From NCBI GenBank assembly GCA_946530355.1, contig CAMNAB010000020.1:1-30674 (forward strand): 30,674 nt of DNA, written 5' to 3'. Positions 1 through 8,000 of this stretch are shown one piece after another. How positions within the stretch are numbered: the stretch's first letter is position 1; each line of letters begins with the position of its first letter. The position numbers were made by a program, and so were the translations under genes. The notes under the pieces are model-generated. The model had not been told where the DNA came from and did not search any database. It was given only the letters and a program-made list of their open reading frames with translations. The DNA comes from Firm-04 sp003446315 (GTDB lineage: Bacteria; Bacillota; Clostridia; Oscillospirales; Ruminococcaceae).

Positions 1-120
1 GATTCAATGTGATGACAACAACCGCTATATTTGTTTGAAAAACAGGAAAAATCGTCATATTTTCATAAAATCGCATAAAATCTTGCTGTTTCATACCGTT
101 CATTCTGAATTATCTCCCAA
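1..120. other. AT-rich upstream region without a recognisable gene
   Basis: No open reading frame, repeat or RNA that I recognise lies here. It is AT-rich and directly precedes the operon promoter. It may contain the downstream flank of a gene outside the window. Confidence 0.4.
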
Positions 121-149
121 TTGACAAGAGAAGTGCTTTGTGCTATAAT
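121..149 (+). promoter_or_regulatory. Consensus SigA promoter of the NRPS operon
   Basis: A perfect -35 box TTGACA (121-126) is separated by exactly 17 bases from a perfect -10 box TATAAT (144-149). TG lies one base upstream of the -10 box (141-142), giving an extended -10. Transcription should start near 156. A promoter this strong makes sense if a repressor controls it, and a repressor-like palindrome begins at 163. Confidence 0.88.
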
Positions 150-162
150 ATATTTGTCTTTA

Positions 163-178
163 TTAGCAAGGGCTAACT
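163..178. promoter_or_regulatory. DtxR/IdeR-like operator candidate 1
   Basis: The palindrome TTAGC-N4-GCTAA is followed by CT and sits just downstream of the expected transcription start, a good place for repression. Compared by eye with the IdeR consensus TTAGGTTAGSCTAACCTAA it matches about 12 of 19 positions. It shares its half-sites with the second box at 285. Binding by an iron- or manganese-dependent DtxR-family repressor is inferred. Confidence 0.45.
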
Positions 179-298
179 ACAGCACAGGGAAAATGCGGAA
201 GCAAAGATATGCTTCGCACACATGAATAGCGGTGAAGTATGTGTAATGGGAATTACATTGCTTCGCCATTTTTCCGGCTGTATATTAGCTAAGGCTAA
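163..298 (+). other. Long imperfect inverted repeat forming a structured leader
   Basis: The 5' arm (163-202) is largely complementary to the 3' arm (260-298). Matching blocks are TTAGC, GCTAA, TACAGC, a GGAAAAATG-like run and a GCG(G)AAGC block. If transcribed, it would fold into a stem of about 40 bases. A local hairpin TGTAAT/ATTACA (242-257) lies in the loop. GCGGAAGC (195-202) can pair with either of two identical GCTTCGC copies (211-217 or 260-266), so two exclusive folds exist. I recognise no known riboswitch core. It could be a regulatory leader RNA, a MITE-like insertion, or paired operators with a spacer. Confidence 0.6.
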
Positions 299-300
299 CT
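285..300. promoter_or_regulatory. DtxR/IdeR-like operator candidate 2
   Basis: This second TTAGC-N4-GCTAA palindrome starts 122 bases after the first. Extended to 303, it matches about 15 of 19 positions of the IdeR consensus TTAGGTTAGSCTAACCTAA by eye. It ends 10 bases before the AGGAG ribosome binding site (311-315) of the first gene, so binding could also act as a roadblock. The regulator itself is not in the window. Confidence 0.48.
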
Positions 301-321
301 AAAAAGTGATAGGAGCGTAAT

Positions 322-561
322 ATGGGAACAAAGCAAATTCGTGAGCTGCTTGCAGGAATCGTGAATGCAGATGCAGTGAAAGATGATGAAACACTTTTTA
401 TGATCGGGATCAGTTCTATGGAGATCAGCCGGTTCTTGTCCCGCTTGCATCAGGATTGCAATATTGATGTGAGTTTTGCGGATTTTTACAAGAACAGCAG
501 TATTTCTGAACTCAGCCGGTTTATCAACACGAAGTATGACTTTAACAGGGGGCAGGCATGA
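322..561 (+). CDS. Stand-alone acyl/peptidyl carrier protein 1
   Basis: This 79-residue protein has the size and helical pattern of a phosphopantetheine carrier protein. The attachment motif is GISSME, and Ser32 aligns with the modified serine of the usual DSL motif. AGGAG (311-315) lies six bases before the ATG. Its stop overlaps the start of the next gene by four bases (ATGA), so the two are translationally coupled. That gene is an aminoacyl-carrier-protein ligase, so this is probably the carrier it charges. No phosphopantetheinyl transferase is in the window, so activation must come from an enzyme encoded elsewhere. The carrier fold is clear; the partner assignment is inferred from adjacency. 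Confidence 0.85.
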   Translation: MGTKQIRELLAGIVNADAVKDDETLFMIGISSMEISRFLSRLHQDCNIDVSFADFYKNSSISELSRFINTKYDFNRGQA

Positions 562-1742
562 TTATTACATATTCTTTGGATCAACTTCCGGCAGGAGATG
601 TTGACTTTTTCTGCGATATGATCTCTTACATTTCTCCGATGATCGAACAGAGTACGCGCAAAGATACCGTTCTGGAGATCACCTGCGCAGATGAAAATGA
701 GGCTGCTGTCAGAGAGAGTCTCAAACAGCTTTATGATATGATTACCGCCGGCAAACTCAGCGGTGAAGAAATCAAGATCAAAACGCTTGCTGACCATACC
801 GATGCGGTTTCTTCCAATTCTGCACCGATCTTTCAGGAAATGCTGGACAGCGGCTGTATCCGGAAGATGTGCAGCGGTGTATATGCATACAGCGGATTGT
901 TCCTGAAGATCTTCCGCTATTTTGACCGCAAGATCGCAGCTTTCGGCGCGGAATTGTTCCCGCATGCGGAAGAATACGAATTTCCTGTGCTTTATCCGGT
1001 CAAGGACTACGAAAAAGGAAAGTACTTCGAGACATTCCCGCATCACATCATGTTCCAGACCAATATGAAGCAGGATCTTGGCGTTTTGAATCGCTTTGCT
1101 GAAAACGGCATTAAAGATGAAAGCATTCTGGAAGAAATGAAAACGCCGGAAAATGTTCTGCGGCATGCAGCTTGCGTACCGGTTTATGCGCTGGTCGAGA
1201 ATCAGACGATTCCGGACGATCAGCCGCGCTGCTTCCTGATCTCCGGAAAATGCTTCCGGAATGAAGCAGATAACGTCTTTGAACTGGCTCGCTTGAATGA
1301 ATTCTATATGAAGGAGTATGTTTTTATCGGCTCTCCGGATTATTGCAAGCGCAGCATTGAAGCATCCAAGCGCATCTGGAAATTCTGGACGGAGACATTC
1401 GGCTTGAACTGCAAAGTGGATACTGCGAATGATTCCTTCTTTGCAAGCAATTACAAGAAGCTCAAGCTGTTTCAGGTTCTCGGACAGTCGAAGCAGGAAT
1501 TCAAAGTGCAGCTTCCTGCATCCGGAATGTATGTTGCATGCGGCTCTGCAAATCATCACAGAACGCATTTTTCAAAGCCGTATCAGATCCATGCAGAACA
1601 TGATGCACTTTGCTATACAGCCTGCTTTGCATTTGGTGTGGAACGGCTTGCCTACACATTCCTTGCACAAAAAGGACTGGATATTTCGAAATGGGATCAG
1701 GCAACCCGTGAGGAAATTGAAAAGTATGTCGATCTGACTTGA
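558..1742 (+). CDS. Amino acid:[carrier protein] ligase, class II aaRS-like
   Basis: This 394-residue protein resembles the class II synthetase homologues that activate a small amino acid with ATP and load it onto a carrier protein rather than tRNA. Motif 2 is visible as CFRNEA (232-237) followed by the EF...MKEYVFIG stretch (248-257). Motif 3 is FGVERLAY near 359-366. By analogy with atypical archaeal-type SerRS and its carrier-protein-ligase relatives, Cys206, Glu253 and Cys356 are likely zinc ligands. I see no SerRS tRNA-binding arm, and the gene overlaps the carrier-protein gene by four bases, both of which argue against a tRNA synthetase. Known relatives use glycine or alanine; the substrate here cannot be read by eye. 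It probably supplies one amino-acid building block outside the NRPS. Confidence 0.78.
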   Translation: MIITYSLDQLPAGDVDFFCDMISYISPMIEQSTRKDTVLEITCADENEAAVRESLKQLYDMITAGKLSGEEIKIKTLADHTDAVSSNSAPIFQEMLDSGCIRKMCSGVYAYSGLFLKIFRYFDRKIAAFGAELFPHAEEYEFPVLYPVKDYEKGKYFETFPHHIMFQTNMKQDLGVLNRFAENGIKDESILEEMKTPENVLRHAACVPVYALVENQTIPDDQPRCFLISGKCFRNEADNVFELARLNEFYMKEYVFIGSPDYCKRSIEASKRIWKFWTETFGLNCKVDTANDSFFASNYKKLKLFQVLGQSKQEFKVQLPASGMYVACGSANHHRTHFSKPYQIHAEHDALCYTACFAFGVERLAYTFLAQKGLDISKWDQATREEIEKYVDLT

Positions 1743-1757
1743 AAAGGGGATGCAAAA

Positions 1758-2792
1758 ATGAATTATAATCTTCCGCGCCCGCGCTGCTCATGCTGTGTTA
1801 TGCCGGAACGAGAGAATGTGATTACGCTGGACGAACAAGGCGTTTGCCAGATCTGCCGTGCACATCAGAATTTCTCTTCTGATGTGAAGGCGGCTGCTGC
1901 GGACAGCTTTGATAACATGTCGGCGGAACATAAAATGAATGTGTTCCGGAAAAAGGTTGCGAAATATCGCTGCCCGGAAAGCAAATATGATTGTGCTGTA
2001 GCGGTTTCCGGCGGCAAAGACAGTATCATGACACTGTATATTGCTGTCAAAGTGCTGGGACTTCGTCCGCTTGCGATTTTCGTGGATAACGGCTTTGCTT
2101 TACAGCAGATGTATGACAATGTCCGCAATGCATCTGATGTGCTCAGATGTGATCTCACCGTCTTCAAAACATCCGATATTACAGAGCTTTTCGGTTTATT
2201 GCTGCGATCCGGCAAGAATATTTATTATTGCCGTGTCTGCCATGCTTTGCTGGATCTCACGATCAACCGTATCTGCGAGCAGAATCAGATCCGGCTTGCA
2301 CTCGGCGGTTATACAAAAGGTCAGCAGTATATTCGTGCAAATGAACTGTTTCAGATCTATGATGAATCGGATGCAAATACGATCGAAGTGATCTCGCAGC
2401 ATCCGAAATTTGCACAGTATGTTGATCTTTACCGGAATCAGAATGCATATTTCCGGAAGTATTATCCGCAGATCGTGCACATTTCTCCGTTCAAATATGT
2501 GGAATGGAATGAGGAAGAGATCCTGAAAACCATTACGACGGAATTGAAATTCCGTCTGCCGGAAAGAAGCTGGCCGGACAAATCATCCAACTGCACATTC
2601 AATTACGTTGCACAGTATATGGCAATGAAGCAGTTCGGATTTGCACAGCATGAAACGGAATTGAGCGAGCTTGTCAGAGCAGGTGAGCTGACAAGAAAAC
2701 GTGCGCTTGAGATCATTGAAACACCGATCGAAACGCAGGATATGGAAGGCCCGCTGGAAAAACTGGGACTCACGATCCCGGATATTGTATAA
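1758..2792 (+). CDS. PP-loop ATPase, N-acetyl-sugar amidotransferase/AANH-like
   Basis: A 344-residue protein with the PP-loop SGGKDS at residues 84-89, which binds ATP and adenylates a carbonyl before attack by a nitrogen or sulfur nucleophile. The N-terminus has two CxxC pairs (Cys10/Cys13 and Cys30/Cys33) around a DEQGVC segment, typical of the WbpG/PseA-like family. A third pair is Cys158/Cys161 (YYCRVC), which recalls zinc or iron-sulfur binding in sulfur-transferring PP-loop enzymes. No sugar-biosynthesis genes are nearby. Closthioamide biosynthesis uses a PP-loop AANH-like enzyme (CtaC) to make thioamides, so thioamidation or amidation of a carrier-bound acyl group is a reasonable inference. 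The fold is secure; the reaction is not. Confidence 0.75.
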   Translation: MNYNLPRPRCSCCVMPERENVITLDEQGVCQICRAHQNFSSDVKAAAADSFDNMSAEHKMNVFRKKVAKYRCPESKYDCAVAVSGGKDSIMTLYIAVKVLGLRPLAIFVDNGFALQQMYDNVRNASDVLRCDLTVFKTSDITELFGLLLRSGKNIYYCRVCHALLDLTINRICEQNQIRLALGGYTKGQQYIRANELFQIYDESDANTIEVISQHPKFAQYVDLYRNQNAYFRKYYPQIVHISPFKYVEWNEEEILKTITTELKFRLPERSWPDKSSNCTFNYVAQYMAMKQFGFAQHETELSELVRAGELTRKRALEIIETPIETQDMEGPLEKLGLTIPDIV

Positions 2793-2805
2793 GGAGCGTC
2801 AGAAA

Positions 2806-3039
2806 ATGAAAGAAAAAGTCATTGAGATCCTGAAAAACAACATCGAAGAACTGGAAGGCGTTGAAATCAACGGTTCCACACAGTTGATTACATCCGGTTA
2901 TATTGATTCTTTTGATATCATCAATGTCATCAGCTTGCTGGAACAGGAATTCAATACGTCGATTGATTTGGAAGATATTGAATTGGAGCAGTTTGATACA
3001 GTTGATTCGATCTGCGCCATCCTTGAAGGAAAAGCATAA
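2806..3039 (+). CDS. Stand-alone acyl carrier protein 2
   Basis: A 77-residue acidic carrier protein with the motif GYIDSFD; Ser35 is the predicted phosphopantetheine site. The motif resembles DltC-type and small stand-alone carriers. The start at 2806 follows AAGGAG with a normal spacer. An upstream in-frame ATG at 2701 lies inside the preceding gene and would add a basic tail foreign to the family, so it is rejected. It sits between the PP-loop enzyme and the GNAT, either of which could act on its cargo. Confidence 0.88.
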   Translation: MKEKVIEILKNNIEELEGVEINGSTQLITSGYIDSFDIINVISLLEQEFNTSIDLEDIELEQFDTVDSICAILEGKA

Positions 3040-3052
3040 AAAGGAACGGAAT

Positions 3053-3559
3053 ATGAAAACGAAAATTTTCAAAGCGGGTCAGCAGCATGCGGATGCTTGT
3101 ATGCAGATCCTGAAAAACAGTGAACTTGGGAAACGGTATTATCCGAATGATGATTCCATGCTCAGCAAGATCAAAGAAGGCATTGCAGAAGATGAATTTT
3201 ATGCCGTTTCCTGCGATGACCGCATTCTGGGTTTTATCTGGTTTCGTTTGAACGGCGCATTTTCGTCCTTTCCGTATCTGCACATGATCGTTGTGGATGA
3301 AAAATGCAGAAACTGCGGCATCGGGCAGAAACTGATTACATATTATGAACAGCGTTCACTTGAATTGACAAAGAGTCTTCGGACAAAATCGTTCCTTGTG
3401 GTTGCTGATTTCAATGAGAAAGCACACAGCCTTTATCGCCGTCTGGGTTATGAAGATCTGCTGCCGATCAAAGGGCTTTACCGGAAAGGCATTACAGAAA
3501 ACTTCATGGTCAAAAATATCATTCGGGATCGTTCCTATCAGGGATGGTGCACAGAATGA
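3053..3559 (+). CDS. GNAT-family N-acetyltransferase
   Basis: This 168-residue protein has the GNAT fold. The acyl-CoA pyrophosphate-binding loop is RNCGIG (86-91), preceded by the strand LHMIVVDE. A later NEKAHSLYRRLGY segment is the usual family C-terminal motif. The start at 3053 has an AAAGGA ribosome binding site; upstream in-frame ATGs from 2903 overlap the carrier gene and are rejected. It could acetylate an amine of the product, for capping or self-protection, or move an acyl group to or from a carrier protein. The substrate is unknown. Confidence 0.85.
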   Translation: MKTKIFKAGQQHADACMQILKNSELGKRYYPNDDSMLSKIKEGIAEDEFYAVSCDDRILGFIWFRLNGAFSSFPYLHMIVVDEKCRNCGIGQKLITYYEQRSLELTKSLRTKSFLVVADFNEKAHSLYRRLGYEDLLPIKGLYRKGITENFMVKNIIRDRSYQGWCTE

Positions 3560-4293
3560 AAATGCTGGCATTTGCAAGTGCAGGCGCTGCTGCAACCAGT
3601 TATCTGCAATGGAATGCGTTTCTGGAGCCGGATGTTACTCTGGTACCGATCGACATTGCAGGACGCGGAACACGTTCTTCCGAGCCGTTTTCCGAGAATA
3701 TGGATGCACTGATGACGGATATTGAAAAGCAGACAGAAAAAGCGCTTGCCGGTGATACTGCGTTTGCATGCTTCGGACACAGTTTTGGCTGTGATATCAT
3801 TTTTGAGCTTGTTACGCGCAGGATCGCTGCGGGAAAGCCGCTGCCTTCGCACTTGTTTTTATTCGGAAATACACCGCCGTTTTCTTTGAAAAGACGCATG
3901 AAGATTGCGCATTTACCGGATGCGGAATTTATGAAAGCAATGGAATTTTTCGGCGGGATTGATGCGCAGCTTTATCGGTTCCCGGATATTCTGCGATATT
4001 TTCGCAATATCATGCGTGCAGATATGCGGCTGGTTGAGGAGTATGAAGACCGGGATCATTTGCTGCCGCAGCAGAAATGGGATATCCCGCTTTCGATCTT
4101 CTGCGGGAAAGATGACAATACATTTGACCATGTTTTGTTGCAGGATTGGAAACAATGTACTTCCGCACATTGCAGCTTCTATGAGATGGAAGGCGGACAC
4201 TTCTTCCTGAACGACCATGCAGAGGAAATCGCAGAAATCATTCTGCAAACACAAAACAGATTGCACCAGAAGGAGATGCGACATGTCGGGTAA
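3556..4293 (+). CDS. Type II thioesterase with classical Ser nucleophile
   Basis: A 245-residue alpha/beta hydrolase of the GrsT/RifR type. The nucleophile elbow is GHSFG with Ser76, an acid is available at Asp186/Asp187 (GKDD), and the catalytic His is in MEGGHFF (His215). The chosen ATG overlaps the GNAT stop (ATGA). An ATG four codons upstream (3544) is possible but has its purine-rich sequence too close. Type II thioesterases usually clear misprimed carrier proteins. Because this is the only one of three in the operon with a standard Ser triad, it is the best editing candidate. Confidence 0.85.
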   Translation: MKMLAFASAGAAATSYLQWNAFLEPDVTLVPIDIAGRGTRSSEPFSENMDALMTDIEKQTEKALAGDTAFACFGHSFGCDIIFELVTRRIAAGKPLPSHLFLFGNTPPFSLKRRMKIAHLPDAEFMKAMEFFGGIDAQLYRFPDILRYFRNIMRADMRLVEEYEDRDHLLPQQKWDIPLSIFCGKDDNTFDHVLLQDWKQCTSAHCSFYEMEGGHFFLNDHAEEIAEIILQTQNRLHQKEMRHVG

Positions 4294-5020
4294 ATGGTTT
4301 TTTATGGAAACGATCCGTCCGGATGCGAAAACAAATCTGATTTGTTTTCCGTATTCCGGTACCGGTGCGAGCTTTTATGCATCCTGGGGGATGCGGATTC
4401 CGGATTCGTTCAGCTTGCTGCCGGTTTGTTACCCGATGCGGGAAAAACGGCTTGCCGATCCGCTTCCGTCTTCTCTGCAGGCACTTGCCGCGGATTTTGT
4501 ACAGGATTCTATTGATGTTCTGCGCGAAAAACCGTTTTTGCTTTATGGTCATTGCACCGGCAGCGTGATCGCATATGAAGCAGCGAAGATCCTTCAGGAG
4601 ACATATCAGCTTCAGCCGCTTGCGCTGATCGCTGCAAGTTCGCCTTCTCCGTTTGTCAATCAGATCAAACCGTTGGACGAATCCATGTCTTTGCAGGAGT
4701 TTGCAAACAGCATGGCGGAGCTTGGGCTGATTCGTCCGGAGCTTGCTGCCGATGCATCTTTTGTATCCTATTTTATGCCGATGATGCGGGCAGATTATCT
4801 GCTGCATCAAAACTATAAACCGGAAGATGAAACGGTTCTGCATTGCCCGATCACTGCAATATTCGGCAAAAATGATCCGAATATCACAGAGGAATCAGTT
4901 TCCGATTGGCAGAAACTGACCGATCACGATTTTTGCTGTAAAGCCGTTGATGAAGGACACTTTTTTGAAAAAAATGAGACATTCTCTGAATTGTTTTCAT
5001 GTTTTCAATCTTTTTGCTGA
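4283..5020 (+). CDS. Thioesterase-like hydrolase with Cys nucleophile
   Basis: A 245-residue member of the type II thioesterase family, but the nucleophile elbow reads GHCTG, with Cys91 where Ser is expected. Other triad residues are present: Asp198 (GKNDP) and His226 (DEGHFF). The N-terminal FPYSGTGAS loop is typical of the family. The start has AAGGAG at 4270-4275 and overlaps the previous gene by 11 bases. Cys in place of Ser occurs in some NRPS thioesterases that transfer the acyl group to a nucleophile rather than to water. It could therefore release or cyclise the product of the downstream NRPS, which lacks its own thioesterase domain. That role is inferred. Confidence 0.8.
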   Translation: MSGKWFFMETIRPDAKTNLICFPYSGTGASFYASWGMRIPDSFSLLPVCYPMREKRLADPLPSSLQALAADFVQDSIDVLREKPFLLYGHCTGSVIAYEAAKILQETYQLQPLALIAASSPSPFVNQIKPLDESMSLQEFANSMAELGLIRPELAADASFVSYFMPMMRADYLLHQNYKPEDETVLHCPITAIFGKNDPNITEESVSDWQKLTDHDFCCKAVDEGHFFEKNETFSELFSCFQSFC

Positions 5021-5053
5021 TAAAACCCTTTTTTGACTGAAACGGAGAGATAA

Positions 5054-8000
5054 ATGACCGAACCGACTTTTGAAAGCGTAACTTCATTCTATACACATGC
5101 TGTTTCTGCTGCTCCGGATGCGATTGCTTTTTGCACGGAATCCAGACAGTATACCTATCGGGAGCTGTATTTGCGCAGTTCCGGCATTGCTGCTGCATTG
5201 CAGGCAAAATTCCCTGCCGGCTCCCGCATCGGCGTACTGATGTCCCGCAGTTTCGAGCTTTATGCTGCAATCTGGGGCATCCTGTCCGCAGGTATGACGT
5301 TTGTTCCGATGGATGCAGGCTATCCGCAGGAGCGCATTGATTTTATTCTCAATGATTCTGAGGCTGCTGCTGTGCTTTGTGACGACAGCAGCTTTTTTGA
5401 GTGTCAGGCGGCATGCAAGATGCATATCGCAGATTTTGCTGATCTGGATGAAAATGCGTCCTTTGATGCCGTTTGTAATCCGGAAGCATTGATCGCTGTA
5501 TTCTATACATCCGGTTCTTCCGGAACGCCAAAGGGTATTCTGACAAAGCAGGCTGCGATGGCGAAACAGATCATTCGCTTCGCAGTGTATCTCGGGCTTG
5601 ATAACACAAGCCGTTTTCTGTTCAAAACGCCGATTTCCTTCCATGCTGCGATCTATGAATATTTTATGTGCATGTATGTCGGCGGATGCGCATGCATTCT
5701 GGAAAGCGGCAAGGAACAGGATCCGGAACAGCTTGTTCAGGCAATCACAAATCATCAGATTACTGCGCTTTTTGCAGTCCCTTCTATGCTGCAAAATATT
5801 GCGCAGTATTGTCGTGTCCATCAGGTTCGCCTTGATTCTTTGCATCAGATCTGGGCTGCCGGCGAGGCACTCTATCAGGCAACTGTTGATAAGATGCTTC
5901 CATATACAAATGCTGCACTTTACAGCTCGTTCGGCGGTTCGGAATATGCCGGCATGATTGCTGCCTGCCCGTGTGAGATCGGCGTGGATCAGATCGTGGT
6001 TCCGATCGGAAAGATCTTTGACGGCATTGACTATGTGCTGCTTGATGAATCCATGCAGCCTGCAAAGCAGGGCATACTGTATGTGAATACCGCTGTCACA
6101 GGCAGCCGCTATAAAGATGATGCGCGCAATGAAGGACGGTTCTTAACAGATGATGCAAATGCAAGAACGCTGTTTTGTTCCAATGATACGTTTATCGAAG
6201 AAAACGGCATTCTGCGGTTCCTCGGACGTTCCGATGATGTTGTGAAGATCCGCGGTATGCGCGTTGATCCCGGAGAAGTGGAAGGCTGTCTGCGTGCGGT
6301 TGATGCTGTGACGGATGCCGCTGTTCTTGCGGAAGACGGGAAATTAACAGCTTATCTCGTTCAGGACGGTTTGCAGGATGACCGCAGTTTTGTCCGGATC
6401 GTTACCGAAGCGCTGCAAGCAAAACTTCCTGCATATATGATCCCGTCTGTCTGGATGCTGACCGATCATCTGCCAAAACTGACAAGCGGCAAGAAAGACC
6501 GCAAGAAGATCAAACAGTGTGCTTGCAGAAGAATCCTGCTTTCCACTGATACGGAAAAACCGCAGAGTGATCTGCAAAAGGAGATTTTTGCGGTTTGGTC
6601 AGATATTCTGCATACGGATGCATTCGGCATTCACGATCACTTTTCCGAACTCGGCGGTGTGTCCATCGAGATCGCTGCCATGACCGAAACGCTCTCGGAA
6701 AAATACGGTGTTGCGCTGCGCTATACAGATTTCATGGAGAATCCGACTGTTGCAGGGCTTGCTGAACTGATCGAATCCGGAAAGAAACCGCTGCTCAGCA
6801 GAAAAACGCTTTTGGGTGCGCCGGAAGCAGAACCGTATGACAAGCCGTTCCCGCTGACTTCTCTCCAGCAGTCTTATCTGGTTGAACGAACGGATGCATC
6901 CGGTACAGACGGTGTGTCCACACATGCTTATTTTGAGATCTCTGTGCTGCATTATGATTATCAGAAAATTTGTGATATTTTGCAGCAGATCACCGATTCG
7001 ACACCGTCCCTGCGTATTGTTGTGCGTCCGGACGGAACACAATATATTGCATCTTCGGCTGCGGTGCGTGTAAGCGAATGGATTCCGGATGCGGATATTT
7101 CCTTTGAAACGGCATTGGAATCGCTGCGGCAGAAGCTGAACCGGCAGATTCTGGATTTGTCACATGCACCGTTATTTGAGGCGGTTTGCGTGCCGAAGGA
7201 TAACGGAAGCGGAACGGTCATTTTGCTGACAGATAATCTCATTCTGGACGGTATGAGCTGCATCAGGCTCGTAAATGCGTTTACGGCAGCATATTCCGGT
7301 GCAGAAATCGCTGTGAACCATGCGGATTATTCCTTCTATGATTATGCCGCTTATTTGCGAAAGCTGAAGGAAAGTGCATTGCATCATGAAGATGAAGCGT
7401 TCTGGCTGGATTTTGCAAAGCAGTTCCCGGATGCTGTGAAATTGCCGGCAGAACAATCCAAAAATCCGGAAACGGTTCCTGCAATTCAGGTGCTTCGGCT
7501 TTCTCCTGCGCTTTGGTCTTCGTTGGAACACAGTGCAGCTTCTCAGCAAATCTCCGTTTTTATGCTCGTACTGACAGCGCTGATTCAATCGCTTTCCAAA
7601 TACAATTACGAACGCCGCTTTTATATTGGCATTCCCGGCGAAAACAGACCTTCTTTTGAACCTGCATTTCAGGATATGCTCGGCGAATTCTCATCGTTCT
7701 TTTTATTTCCCTGTGATGTCAATACAGAAGAATCTTTTGTTGATGCGGCGAAAAAATATCAGAAACAACTCTGGACACTGAAAGAACATGACAGCTTTGA
7801 TGCCATTGAACTGCTGCGTGCGATGAATCAGCAAAGCGGCAGCAGCGGCAGTCATCATGTTCCTGTCGTATTTACGTCGTTGCTGGATACCGAGAATCAG
7901 AATAACGCTGAGGCTTCGCTTTCTTATATGCAGTCCCATACTGCGAATGTTGATCTGGAAATTGTGCTGTATCGTGCGGAAAATGAGGTGCGTGTCAATT

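Noticed and set aside
163..298. Known riboswitch class in the leader
   Set aside because: I compared it mentally with cobalamin and NiCo cores and found no matching conserved box. It is left as unclassified structure.
486..1568. Long minus-strand open frame (360 codons) opposite the ligase gene
   Set aside because: It has no family resemblance or ribosome binding site, lies opposite a well-supported gene and reads as low-quality antisense sequence.
558..1742. Housekeeping seryl-tRNA synthetase
   Set aside because: No tRNA-binding arm is visible, and overlap with a carrier-protein gene inside a biosynthetic operon favours a carrier-protein ligase.
1758..2792. Sugar amidotransferase of surface-polysaccharide synthesis
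   Set aside because: The family name fits the sequence, but no sugar-nucleotide, glycosyltransferase or glutaminase gene is nearby; context favours natural-product tailoring.
2701..2805. Longer N-terminus for carrier protein 2
   Set aside because: The extension overlaps the PP-loop gene, is strongly basic and unlike carrier proteins; the ATG at 2806 has a good ribosome binding site.
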